Below, one piece after another: positions 39,201 to 45,880 of a stretch of DNA of 64,000 bases (position 1 is the stretch's first letter; every line of letters starts with the position of its first letter). Location: positions 2,024,795 through 2,088,794 of the forward strand of contig CP130629.1 in the NCBI GenBank assembly GCA_030644725.1, written 5' to 3'. The notes under the pieces are model-generated. The model made no database searches. It saw only the letters and a program-made list of their open reading frames with translations, and was not told the origin of the DNA. Both the position numbers and the translations under genes were made by a program. Source of the stretch: Candidatus Electrothrix communis (GTDB lineage: Bacteria; Desulfobacterota; Desulfobulbia; Desulfobulbales; Desulfobulbaceae).

Positions 39201-39270
39201 CTGGTACCTTCCTATCAGTCGGCTCAACGGCTTAGGGTTTCGAGTGGTGTTCTCCCTGGCAGCTTTCTGA
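36238..39270 (+). CDS. DGR target 2: membrane-anchored NACHT NTPase fused to an FGE-type domain
   Basis: The 1010-residue protein has two N-terminal hydrophobic helices (about 11-27 and 50-70). A NACHT-type STAND NTPase follows, with Walker A GIVGSGKSSF at about 178-187, Walker B GIILLDGLDEV at about 283-293, and LILTSRPPG. After a helical region comes an FGE-type domain from about 714 (SRSPITNAQYRCFIEAGG, VVGVSWFEALAFCCWLA, LPGEEEWEYAARG, DMTGNVWEWTVN). The last residues are VR2. ATG 36238 is chosen, because an earlier GTG at 36205 sits inside a strong hairpin. The NTPase type differs from target 1 while the diversified domain is shared. Confidence 0.92.
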   Translation: MKKNIPTSARIAVFLVFLGFLIYAGINRAAWWSKFLSIFSADTSTALQGFEVVVNLGLLVLGGSVLWFFGKPLAQFLEGKEQAKHPEKTFTEREIEKFYHDNLLKECERYDFGDLDEERAEDHSGLKLSDVYVDQQVTVFDPKQKNDPSEQKELAERKTIPLFQALEKYSENHCIISGIVGSGKSSFINFLAADIIRSFASEQSSVLPGDFTRRPVVRVRLREIGATLDRSVDADGLLLRHIRTQVHRHIVFGCNGTNGVYDVSDCTIEQYCNELVTELQKNGIILLDGLDEVTLTEDKRLMVQQAIRHFLDRLPENSSCRLILTSRPPGLTGNSGERYQPPGFVRLELQSMSLQQAGTFIHHWYEKKAKADPRPSTNDPMNRQRAEHLIMQVSERPSLEELTGTPMLLTLMLLVDSGNYRLPESRAELYDRAVKLLLQRWHLNLRKDVDSFEPEAQAVMEAMTEDGGFAKDLREALSRTALESYQHAEATAAEKNATITFSQALVLGNISLFLDNSKRTSEKTIASAIDSTAIHNFLQNRSNILVGAGESDDRLQFVHKSFHEYLAAESYHFDDNSRTAVAKLLADPKKRDWWREVLLFWMNARSIVELKDFIRPLLLEPFGEMEKEKLENHAAAVVLCCEAALEKNLRRYADSGRNPELNTLFNEAQQKLLRLMEDMRVAVSLRAQTGRLLGELGDPRPGITVWEDDSGRPDIAWVEIPAAQGFMMGSEAENARDNEKPLHSVDVDAFGISRSPITNAQYRCFIEAGGYEKSQYWQSEGARQWLTGGNDEKLLEGISDKNTRKLYRNWLTGDTERRAPRFWHDRRWNNPNHPVVGVSWFEALAFCCWLAEVEGKPVRLPGEEEWEYAARGVKGLKYSWGDEFAESLGNTKKTGLERTSAVGLFVPGRAVGPQAESEAFGLHDMTGNVWEWTVNRWGKNFGKTEFAYADWQKRSREEREDPNVNELRVIRGGSWLNVPNYARCSFRGWYLPISRLNGLGFRVVFSLAAF
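39149..39255 (+). repeat. DGR variable repeat VR2
   Basis: The 107-bp stretch aligns without gaps to TR and differs at 21 positions, all A in TR (12 to T, 6 to G, 3 to C). It encodes the C-terminus of target 2 from RGGSW to GFRVVFS, then LAAF. Its 3' flank matches that of VR1. Confidence 0.97.
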
Positions 39271-39313
39271 TTGCTGATCTTCTGATTGCTGAACTGCTGC
39301 CTTCTGAATTCTT

Positions 39314-39329
39314 CTGCGCGTTAGCGCAG
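39314..39329 (+). promoter_or_regulatory. Hairpin downstream of VR2
   Basis: CTGCGC-GTTA-GCGCAG has the same stem as the VR1 hairpin with one loop change. Its flank (CTTCTGAATTCTT before, a T-run after) is also shared. Confidence 0.8.
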
Positions 39330-39385
39330 GCGATTTTTTTTTTGGGGGAGACGGGGAACACGTATCGGGAGACGATGCGTTCGCT

Positions 39386-39433
39386 GCCCAGGGTGTTACC
39401 CTGGGCTGATAGATATAGCCCTGTTGGGGCATG
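39386..39433. repeat. Dispersed palindromic repeat, copy D (right border of the DGR island)
   Basis: GCCCAGGGTGTTACCCTGGGC is followed by TGATAGATATAGCCCTGTTGGGGCAT. Both hairpins are perfect or nearly so. It mirrors copy C on the other side of the DGR. Confidence 0.78.
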
Positions 39434-39499
39434 GAGAACCCCACGTTTTTTGGAGTGGAAAAACCTGTGTGTTCGCCCGAAACCTCCTCGTATCACCAA

Positions 39500-39530
39500 T
39501 CGCCTGAAGGGCGTGTATTTATCAACTCGT
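39500..39530. repeat. Partial dispersed repeat module (copy E)
   Basis: TCGCCTGAAGGGCGTGTATT and ATCAACTCG match the first module of copy A (22626-22655). It lies just downstream of copy D, at the end of the small membrane-protein gene. Confidence 0.55.
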
Positions 39531-39746
39531 GGCATCCCCTCCCCTCCGCAACCGCCGCCAACGAAACCAAAACCCAAACCCGCTCAGTACCAGCCCGCCA
39601 GCAATAACCACAGAGCGGGCCAGCTGCACATCAATCTTAACCAGGGCAATCAGCACCAGCAAGATACCCATCCCGATCAGCAGCCAATCCGTGGCAACAG
39701 CAATTGCATGACTGATCTTACGCCCAAGCTCCTGCAAAAATCCCAT
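39522..39746 (-). CDS. Small two-helix membrane protein
   Basis: The 74-residue protein has two hydrophobic stretches (about 18-37 and 43-60) and a basic C-terminus (RWRRLRRGG). I do not recognise a family. Its ATG overlaps the stop of the upstream TusA-like ORF (TGATG), so the two are probably translated together. It follows creA and the TusA-like gene in one apparent operon. Confidence 0.6.
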   Translation of the reverse strand: MGFLQELGRKISHAIAVATDWLLIGMGILLVLIALVKIDVQLARSVVIAGGLVLSGFGFWFRWRRLRRGGDATS

Positions 39747-39994
39747 CAGGTACGCTCCACCGTATAGACCAAATCCTCGCCCTGCTCCTCGACAGAGACA
39801 GCACGCCCGTCATTTATAGTGATGACCCGATTCATCCGCTCGGCAATCTTCTTCTCAAGAACAAAGCTGAACTGCTCTCCGGAAGCCATCTGTTTCAGAC
39901 GTAACCTTACGTCTTTATAACCCCTTCAACAATCGCCGCGATAATCCTGCAACCCTGCATCCTCTCCTCTCTCCTCACCAACATGCTCCATCAT
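39746..39994 (-). CDS. Candidate TusA/SirA-like selenoprotein with in-frame UGA
   Basis: From ATG 39994, with an AAGGA ribosome-binding site just after creA, the frame reads 22 codons to a TGA at 39926-39928. It continues without another stop to 39746, giving 82 residues if the TGA is read as selenocysteine. The residues around the TGA are D-Y-R-G-D-C-U. TusA proteins have D-x-R-G-x-x-C, so the UGA falls exactly on the catalytic Cys. The following KQMASGEQFSFVLE also fits TusA. A SECIS-like hairpin follows the UGA. TusA-type proteins carry sulfur as persulfide. Sec machinery is not in the window, so decoding is inference. The alternative is a nonsense-mutated pseudogene. Confidence 0.7.
39898..39913 (-). 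promoter_or_regulatory. SECIS-like hairpin after the in-frame UGA
   Basis: GACGTAAGGTTACGTC starts 12 nt after the UGA and folds into a stem (GACGT/ACGTC, extendable by two pairs) with a G-G-T-containing loop. Bacterial SECIS elements lie just downstream of the UGA with a conserved GU in the apical loop. The position and loop fit. Confidence 0.55.
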
Positions 39995-40008
39995 TGCCTT
40001 CCTTGCGT

Positions 40009-40515
40009 TTACTTTTTACTCTGCTCCCAAGGCCTGACCACGATAGTAGAAATCGAGTTCTTGGGCGACCCGTCAATAAACTTATCCGAATAGGTAAGAT
40101 AGACCAAGGTATTCCGTTTGGGATCATAAAAGCGCACCACCTGCAATTTCTTAAACAGCAGGGAGGTGGATTTACGGAAGACCCTATCCCCATCGCTCTT
40201 ACCGTTAGCCACATCTTGGGGCAAAACGATCGGCCCGGTCTGGCGACAGGCAATAGAGGCGTCCGATTTATCCTCAGCTAGCCCCACAGTCCCCTTGATG
40301 CCGCCGGTCTTGGCCCTGCTCAGATAACAGGTAGCCCCGCTGATATCCGGGTCATCAAAGGCCTCGATCACGATTTTATCATTGGCCCCGATCAGCTTAA
40401 AGGTGGTGCTGACTTCACCGACGATTTCGGCCCGACCCGCCGACGCGACAAAGGACAAGGCCAGCAGCAAAACACCTGTTATCTGCTTTTTTTGCACGCT
40501 TCCTAATTTTTTCAT
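40009..40515 (-). CDS. creA: CreA-family exported protein
   Basis: The 168-residue protein has an N-terminal signal peptide ([15 protein letters not shown]) and the CreA pattern: [34 protein letters not shown] and [17 protein letters not shown]. CreA proteins are conserved periplasmic proteins of unknown function. It is followed within 15 bases by the candidate TusA-like selenoprotein gene. Confidence 0.9.
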   Translation of the reverse strand: MKKLGSVQKKQITGVLLLALSFVASAGRAEIVGEVSTTFKLIGANDKIVIEAFDDPDISGATCYLSRAKTGGIKGTVGLAEDKSDASIACRQTGPIVLPQDVANGKSDGDRVFRKSTSLLFKKLQVVRFYDPKRNTLVYLTYSDKFIDGSPKNSISTIVVRPWEQSKK

Positions 40516-40548
40516 CTTTCCCCTCTCCTGGTTATCTTTCCGGTCTCT

Positions 40549-42246
40549 TTACCGGCCTGCATGCATCCGATTAACCGCACTGAGCAAAGCCTTGATTGAG
40601 GACACAATAATATCCGTATCCACGCCGGCTCCCCACCAGCCCTCCCGGCTGCCCTTTTCCCGCTTATCCATCAGCTCAATATAGGTGACCGCCCTGGAGG
40701 AGGCCCCTTCGGTCAGGGAATGTTCGTCATAGGAATTCAGGACAAAATGCAACTCGGCCTGCTCGTTCAGGACTGCGCACATCGCATCAAGGGGTCCGTT
40801 GCCTGTGCCTCGGAGACGTTGCTCCTGGCCGTTGACAAAAAGAACCGCCTCCACATCCGCTGTGGACATATCTTCCTGCTGATCAATATGGCGTTTGAGC
40901 ACATTGAACTCCTTGAGCCTGTAATAGCCGTCCTCCCGCAGGTATTCCCGCTCAAAGACATCGTACACTGCCTTATTGGATAATTCATCCCCTACCTTCT
41001 CCGACTCACCTTGCACCACTCGCCCGAAACCGGGCTGCATCGCCTTGGGCAGTTTATAGCCGAACTGCCGATCCATAATATAAGACACCCCGCCCTTGCC
41101 GGACTGACTGTTAATACAGATAATGGATTCATAGGTGCGCCCCACATCTTTCGGATCAATGGGCAGATAGGGAACAGCCCAGATGCCGGAGGCATCATCG
41201 GCCACTGCATCCATGCCCTTGCTGATGGCATCCTGATGGGAACCGGAAAAGGCGGTGTAGACCAAATCGCCCACATAAGGATGACGGGGATTGACAGGCA
41301 GGTCGGTACAACGCTTATACACATTAACCACCCGGTTGACATTGGAAAAATCCAATTTCGGATCCACCCCCTGAGAAAACATATTCAGGGCCAGGGTGAT
41401 GATATCCACATTGCCGGTCCGTTCGCCGTTGCCGAACAGAGTACCTTCCACCCGATCCGCCCCGGCCATCAGGGCCAATTCGGTGGCGGCCACGGCACTG
41501 CCCCGGTCATTATGGGCATGGAGACTGATCAGAGCGCAGTCGCGATTCTTCATCTGACGACTGAACCACTCGATCTGGTCGGCATAGATATTGGCTGTGG
41601 CCATTTCCACGGTTGCTGGCAGATTGACCACCACCGGTCGTTCCGGGGTCGGTTCCCAGACAGCCATCACCTCCTCGCAGATCTCCAGGGCAAAATCAAG
41701 CTCTGTGCCGGTGAAGCTCTCCGGTGAATACTCATAGCGAATATCCCCATCAAACCGCTCCGCCTCTTCGCGAATGACCTGCGCTCCCTGCACACCCAGT
41801 TGGATAATTTCTTTCCTGTCCATCTTGAACACCACCTGCCGCTGCAAGGTGGAGGTGGAGTTATAGAGATGAACAATTCCTTTGCGGACGCCCTGCAAGG
41901 CCTCAAAACTTTTACGAATCAGATGCTCACGGGCCTGGGTCAGCACCTGCACGGTGACATCTTTCGGGATGAGGTTGTCCTCGATGAGCAGGCGGAGAAA
42001 ATCAAATTCCACCTTGGAGGCCGCCGGAAAACCGACCTCTATTTCTTTAAAGCCGATATCGACAAGCAATTGGAACATCTCCAGCTTCTGCTCCAGATTC
42101 ATGGGCTGACGCAGGGCCTGATTGCCATCACGGAGATCAACAGAGCACCAGAGCGGTGCTTGGGTGATGGTCTTATCGGGCCAGGTGCGATCCTTCAACG
42201 GCACCGTCGGGTAGGGACGATACTTCTTCAATTTATCAGCCTGCAT
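40549..42246 (-). CDS. leuA: 2-isopropylmalate synthase
   Basis: The 565-residue enzyme condenses acetyl-CoA with 2-oxoisovalerate, the first step of leucine synthesis. It has the HMGL-like catalytic domain (LWCSVDLRDGNQAL, IEVGFPAASKVEFDF, LHAHNDRGSAVAATEL) and the C-terminal leucine-binding regulatory domain. Length and motifs match the long LeuA type that starts with the KYRPYPTVPLKDRTWPDK segment. Expression is probably set by the leucine leader and attenuator upstream, in addition to feedback inhibition. Confidence 0.96.
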   Translation of the reverse strand: MQADKLKKYRPYPTVPLKDRTWPDKTITQAPLWCSVDLRDGNQALRQPMNLEQKLEMFQLLVDIGFKEIEVGFPAASKVEFDFLRLLIEDNLIPKDVTVQVLTQAREHLIRKSFEALQGVRKGIVHLYNSTSTLQRQVVFKMDRKEIIQLGVQGAQVIREEAERFDGDIRYEYSPESFTGTELDFALEICEEVMAVWEPTPERPVVVNLPATVEMATANIYADQIEWFSRQMKNRDCALISLHAHNDRGSAVAATELALMAGADRVEGTLFGNGERTGNVDIITLALNMFSQGVDPKLDFSNVNRVVNVYKRCTDLPVNPRHPYVGDLVYTAFSGSHQDAISKGMDAVADDASGIWAVPYLPIDPKDVGRTYESIICINSQSGKGGVSYIMDRQFGYKLPKAMQPGFGRVVQGESEKVGDELSNKAVYDVFEREYLREDGYYRLKEFNVLKRHIDQQEDMSTADVEAVLFVNGQEQRLRGTGNGPLDAMCAVLNEQAELHFVLNSYDEHSLTEGASSRAVTYIELMDKREKGSREGWWGAGVDTDIIVSSIKALLSAVNRMHAGR

Positions 42247-42328
42247 GGTCTTATCCTCTCTTACACGTTAAAATACCGGATAAATTTTTCCGCCCCGCAA
42301 GGTTACGGGGGCTGTTCCGTGGAAAAAA

Positions 42329-42433
42329 CAAAAAAAAAGCCACGGTTCATACGCTGAACCGTGGCTGCTGGATCAATTCTGTTCCTGATACTCAGAACAA
42401 AGCTCGCCCTTCTGCCACAGTCGCGCTGTGCAG
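42329..42433 (-). promoter_or_regulatory. Transcription attenuator in front of leuA
   Basis: Three mutually exclusive structures are visible on the minus strand. The 1:2 hairpin CTGCACAG/CTGTGGCAG (42412-42433) overlaps the end of the leader ORF. The antiterminator pairs CTGTGGC (42414-42420) with CCACGG-type bases at 42359-42365. The terminator GCCACGGTTCA/TGAACCGTGGC (42339-42365) is followed by eight Ts. This is the classical amino-acid attenuator design. Confidence 0.82.
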
Positions 42434-42487
42434 CCCCAGGAGGCTTAGGAGAAAAAGAAGATTGCGAAGGAGTTCTGCTAAGATCAT
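42392..42487 (-). CDS. leuL: Leucine leader peptide
   Basis: A 31-residue ORF starts at ATG 42487, about 35 nt after the predicted transcription start. It has 11 Leu, ten of them within residues 3-19, in runs such as LLRNLLFLLSLLGL. Ribosome stalling at these codons under leucine shortage would leave the antiterminator segment free. No strong ribosome-binding site is visible. It is too short for most gene callers. Confidence 0.8.
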   Translation of the reverse strand: MILAELLRNLLFLLSLLGLHSATVAEGRALF

Positions 42488-42528
42488 TATTCGTATATAC
42501 TGATTTCGTTGTTGTTCAGGTTTCCTTC

Positions 42529-42556
42529 ATCTTAAATCGAGCGGCCTATTTGTCAA
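42529..42556 (-). promoter_or_regulatory. Promoter of the leuA leader transcript
   Basis: A perfect -35 TTGACA (42551-42556) is followed by a 16-nt spacer and TAAGAT (42529-42534) on the minus strand, just upstream of the leucine leader ORF. The remainder of the 42247-42579 gap is the attenuator leader. Confidence 0.65.
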
Positions 42557-42579
42557 GAGATAATTCGATAAAATCAAAA

Positions 42580-43281
42580 CTACACCCCCAGTCCGCCGCC
42601 GTTCACCTTGAGCCATACTTTTCGTTCCGCATAATCCGGCAGGATGGTGGAGAGCAGATTCCAGAATCGCGGGGAATGATCAGGACAGACCAGATGACAG
42701 AGTTCATGCACCACAACGTAATCAATCACGGAATGCGGGGCCGCGATAATCCGCCAGTTATAATAAATACGTCCGTCGCTATGGCAGCTGCCCCAGCGTG
42801 CCCTGTACTCCTTGATGCCGACGGAAACCGGGGCAACAAGCAGGCGGGCCGCATAGCGTTGTGTCTTTTCCCGGAGACGAACCGCCGCCTGCTGCCGATA
42901 CCAGGCAGACAGCTGCCTGATGACCAACTGATCATGGGCCTCCGGATCAGTGCCCGCTGGCACATAAACATGCAACCTGCCGTGCAGCAGCTTGGCGCAA
43001 TATTCTTCCTGAACACCGGGGATGACCTTGAGGCGATAATTTCTACCGAGGTAGGTAAAGCATTCCCCGGAGACATACTGCTTTGCCCCGCTGTTGCGCC
43101 GAATCTCCTCAAACTGGCTGATCTTGTTTTTGATCCACCCGCTTTTCCGCTGCACCAGTTCCTCGATTTTCAGGTCGGATAAAAAGGACGGTACCAGTAT
43201 CTGCACGGAGCAATCAGGCTGTACCGAGATAGACGCTGTTTTCCTGCGGGGCCTTCGTATCACCTGATAGGCAAAAGACAT
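42580..43281 (-). CDS. YgjP-like (DUF45) metallopeptidase
   Basis: The protein has the YgjP/DUF45 metal-binding motif VVHELCHLVCPDHSPRFW (HExxH with a later His), preceded by YRARWGSCHSDGRIYYNW. These SprT-like proteins are predicted zinc peptidases of little-known role. The start at 43281 overlaps the stop of the Rpn gene by one base (TAATG). The in-frame codon at 43302 would extend into that gene. Confidence 0.88.
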   Translation of the reverse strand: MSFAYQVIRRPRRKTASISVQPDCSVQILVPSFLSDLKIEELVQRKSGWIKNKISQFEEIRRNSGAKQYVSGECFTYLGRNYRLKVIPGVQEEYCAKLLHGRLHVYVPAGTDPEAHDQLVIRQLSAWYRQQAAVRLREKTQRYAARLLVAPVSVGIKEYRARWGSCHSDGRIYYNWRIIAAPHSVIDYVVVHELCHLVCPDHSPRFWNLLSTILPDYAERKVWLKVNGGGLGV

Positions 43282-43525
43282 TATTTCTTCTGCCAAGTAC
43301 ACTTTAACTCTTCCACAGTCGCAGGTTCAAGCCCGGTAAAGCAGGCAATCCTTTCCGCCGATTCTCCTTCAGCCAACATTTCTTTGGCGATTTCTAACGT
43401 GCGCTGCTCCCGGCCTTCCCCTCGCCCCTCTTCTCGTCCCTCTTCCCGTCCCTCATCAAATGCAGTATCAAGAGAGTTTTTCAGATCTCGATAATACTTC
43501 AGACTGTTCTCATAGGAAAGGACCT
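43281..43525 (-). pseudogene. Rpn-family nuclease gene, 3' part (split by IS)
   Basis: The frame encodes the Rpn C-terminal pattern: SYENSLKYYRDLKNSLDTAF, then Glu-Gly-Arg repeats (EGREEGREEGRGEG) and a helical tail. The in-frame ATG at 43583 is inside the insertion sequence and would fuse IS sequence to this end. Removing the IS and one target-site copy rejoins it in frame with 45217-45880. Confidence 0.9.
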
Positions 43526-43557
43526 GGGTGCGGCTCTTTTCATGCAAGCCTAACCGG

Positions 43558-44349
43558 TTATACCATCGACGGAACAGCATCACCGTTCGGTACCCAGCTA
43601 TAGTTTCTGCACCTTTCCTTCCAAAAATGAAAACTCAGGTAATCTTTCAAATCACTGCTGGTTTTCAGCGCTCTCAATTTCAGCACGGCATCTGCTGATT
43701 TAAGCCGCCAACGAGCACCGGTGAGATCCATGCGATCCTTAACCAAGTGACGACAAGCTCCCTCTATTACACCGGTGGCTATAGGCAGTCCTTTTGAAAG
43801 AGCTTCTTCATATCTCAGGCGTTTCTGATTTTTCTCAATATAATTCGCAGCGGTATCCGAAGAAATACGTTCATTTTCGTCTAATCCTCTGCGTGTGGCC
43901 GCACGACGCAAACCGCTTGCCACACTTTGTGCGTTTCCTTTCAAAATTTCAAGCGTACGTCCACGCACCCACTCTTCTCGTCTTTCAACATTTTCTTTGC
44001 CCGAATAAAGCGCATGAGCAGATTTCCATAGGTATTCGACGACATGAATGAAATCCTGAATAACTGTTATTTTCACATCATACTTCTCCGCCTGCGCCTC
44101 GACCTGCCTGATCAAATCGGTCTGCCCGTCAATAAGAACCGCCCATTCCATTTTTTGCTCAGGATCCCGACGGAGTGCCTCCTGGAATCCTTGGTCAAGG
44201 GCACTTCCCATATCTTCCGTAATCTCCGCCCAAACCCGCTTGTTCTCAATCTTGGGTCGTAATGGTGAGCTTTCCTGGTCGATACCGAGGCTTTGTTCAG
44301 GGGTTCGCTGATAAGGGGATGTTTCATACACGGAGACAACAGTCGCCAT
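43558..44349 (-). CDS. ISKra4-type transposase, C-terminal frame
   Basis: The 263-residue frame holds the catalytic core: MATVVSVYETSPYQRTPEQ at its start, WAVLIDGQTDLIRQV, IQDFIHVVEYLWKSAHALY and the TGVIEGACRHLVKDRMDLTG segment. The frame is open upstream to 44409 and encodes GEKKGRKRM just before the ATG, as in intact ISKra4 transposases. It should therefore join the N-terminal frame by a -1 shift. The true product is probably the fused protein. Confidence 0.85.
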   Translation of the reverse strand: MATVVSVYETSPYQRTPEQSLGIDQESSPLRPKIENKRVWAEITEDMGSALDQGFQEALRRDPEQKMEWAVLIDGQTDLIRQVEAQAEKYDVKITVIQDFIHVVEYLWKSAHALYSGKENVERREEWVRGRTLEILKGNAQSVASGLRRAATRRGLDENERISSDTAANYIEKNQKRLRYEEALSKGLPIATGVIEGACRHLVKDRMDLTGARWRLKSADAVLKLRALKTSSDLKDYLSFHFWKERCRNYSWVPNGDAVPSMV

Positions 44350-45071
44350 CCGTTTTCTACCCTTTTTCTCTCCGGGTTGAAGGCGGGCTTTTTCTTCCTT
44401 TGATCCTCTTCAGCCTGTTTTTTGGCGGCGGGTCGCAGATCCTGATTATGCATTGATACGCCTTTTCCGTCTGCTGTGATGACCAAAATATTGCCTTGTT
44501 TCGGGGACGATTCAAGGGGCTGCTCATAAAATTCTTTGAAATCCTGTACAATATCCGCAGATACATCCTGAAGTTGACGTTTGGGCAGCATCCCTCCTCC
44601 CTGCCGTTCCAGTGACTCCAATGTTTCGTCAAAAGAGGCGATAGCCGCCAGATGCGCTATTTCACTCCGCAGACCGTGTGAATACTTGTCGGGCGGCAAG
44701 TTTAACTCTGCATCCAGAGGAAAAACGCTGCCGACAAACTGCCCGTAATAACCGATTCGCGACAACTTAACCTCTCCAAAGCGTGATTCAATTTTTCGAG
44801 CAGAACCTGTCCTGCGACGATTGCGACGGATACCATCTTCTCCGACAACGAATTCTTTTTTCACCTCTTCAGCAGTGCGTTGAGAAAGATATCCCTGTGC
44901 CAACAGTCGTAGAATTTCCTGCCCTTTTTTTTGAATAACTGCTTCCACGTCTCCAAAAGAGGCTTCGGAAAACCCTGCGCTTGATATGTAGGATGCGAGT
45001 TTATCAAGAGACTCAAACGACGAAATATAATGCTCTCTATGACTTTCTGTAATGTGGCAAGGGTGGTACAT
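44112..45071 (-). CDS. ISKra4-type transposase, N-terminal frame
   Basis: The 319-residue frame starts at ATG 45071. It carries the N-terminal half of the transposase (LRLLAQGYLSQRTAEEVKKE, GYYGQFVGSVFPLDAELNLP, SDTAAN-type core absent) up to QAEEDQRKKK. Homology then leaves this frame near 44391-44400, at an A-rich GAAAAAG stretch, and continues in the -1 frame. Either the shift is programmed or it is a recent frameshift. Confidence 0.83.
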   Translation of the reverse strand: MYHPCHITESHREHYISSFESLDKLASYISSAGFSEASFGDVEAVIQKKGQEILRLLAQGYLSQRTAEEVKKEFVVGEDGIRRNRRRTGSARKIESRFGEVKLSRIGYYGQFVGSVFPLDAELNLPPDKYSHGLRSEIAHLAAIASFDETLESLERQGGGMLPKRQLQDVSADIVQDFKEFYEQPLESSPKQGNILVITADGKGVSMHNQDLRPAAKKQAEEDQRKKKPAFNPERKRVENGWRLLSPCMKHPLISEPLNKASVSTRKAHHYDPRLRTSGFGRRLRKIWEVPLTKDSRRHSVGILSKKWNGRFLLTGRPI

Positions 45072-45216
45072 GTTGAAACTCCAAAATGCTGAGTAAAAAA
45101 TATTTTATATGTTTTTACCGCATTGAAAGGAGCATTTCAAGCAAATAATACATAACTCAAAATTAAAGATTGACAACTTATCAATATGTTAAAATTAAAT
45201 CAAAAGAGCCGCACCC

Positions 45217-45880
45217 AAAGGACCTGATCCGGGGTAAAGCGGGCGATCTCCGCTGCTTCAAAAAGCTGCTCAAAGACCTTTTCCCGTAACTTGTCCGGGA
45301 TTTTGTCCAATCGATTCAGGTTCCTGATAACGTACAGCCAGTTATCAAAGCGAGTTTCCAGTTCATCCAGCTTTTTGGTGAATTTGGGCATCTCCAGATA
45401 GATGAAGGTCAGCTTATCATAAAACACCCGGTTGGTTTCAATATCTGACAGTTTGACATCATAACGGTATTTGCCCGAATCGTTCTTATCCTCATCAAAA
45501 ACAAAATCCAGAATCGCCACCGTATAGACGGCCTTTAGTTCAAAATTCCAGTCCCCTCTTTCCGCCTGCTCCCGAATGGGAAAGGTGGCGTAGTAGAGAG
45601 CACGATCCTTAAAAAAATTCTGCTTGCTCTTCTGCAACTCGACAATGAATTTCTCACCCCGCTCGTTTTCGCAGTACAGATCAAAGATAGCCTTTCGATC
45701 AAGATCGGTAGCGCCGAGTTGTTCGGTTTTCAAGTAGGTCAGATCCCGAATTTCGCCCTGCTCCTCTTTGAGCAATTCATTGAGAAAATCCAGCAACAGA
45801 TTCTTATTCGGCTGCTCGCCGAATATTTTCTTAAAACCGTAATCGGTAAACAGATTGATATAACGTTCTTTATTACTCAT
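45217..45880 (-). pseudogene. Rpn-family recombination-promoting nuclease gene, 5' part (split by IS)
   Basis: This part encodes the PD-(D/E)XK domain of Rpn/putative transposase proteins: TDYGFKKIFGEQPNKNLLLDFLNE, RKAIFDLYCENERGEKFIVELQ with the catalytic D...ExQ, and FLYATFPIREQ-like sequence. The start at 45880 follows a GGGAGG ribosome-binding site. Without the IS the gene is 900 nt (299 residues) with no stop. The insertion interrupts it after FTPDQVL. Confidence 0.92.

Larger units (their letters stand above)
43526..45216 (-). mobile_element. ISKra4-family-like insertion sequence, 1691 bp
   Basis: The element is bounded by a perfect 15-bp inverted repeat, GGGTGCGGCTCTTTT at 43526-43540 and its complement at 45202-45216. 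It is flanked by a 9-bp target duplication, AAAGGACCT, at 43517-43525 and 45217-45225. It carries a transposase in two overlapping frames. The GGG ends and the transposase fit the ISKra4 family. The identical target copies imply a recent insertion. Confidence 0.93.

Noticed and set aside
39386-39530. CRISPR-like repeat cluster
   Set aside because: The repeats are palindromic, differ in length and are not regularly spaced; no cas genes are present.
42247-42579. T-box or other riboswitch in the leuA leader
   Set aside because: No T-box sequence or tRNA-binding specifier is seen, and the leader-peptide attenuator explains the structures.
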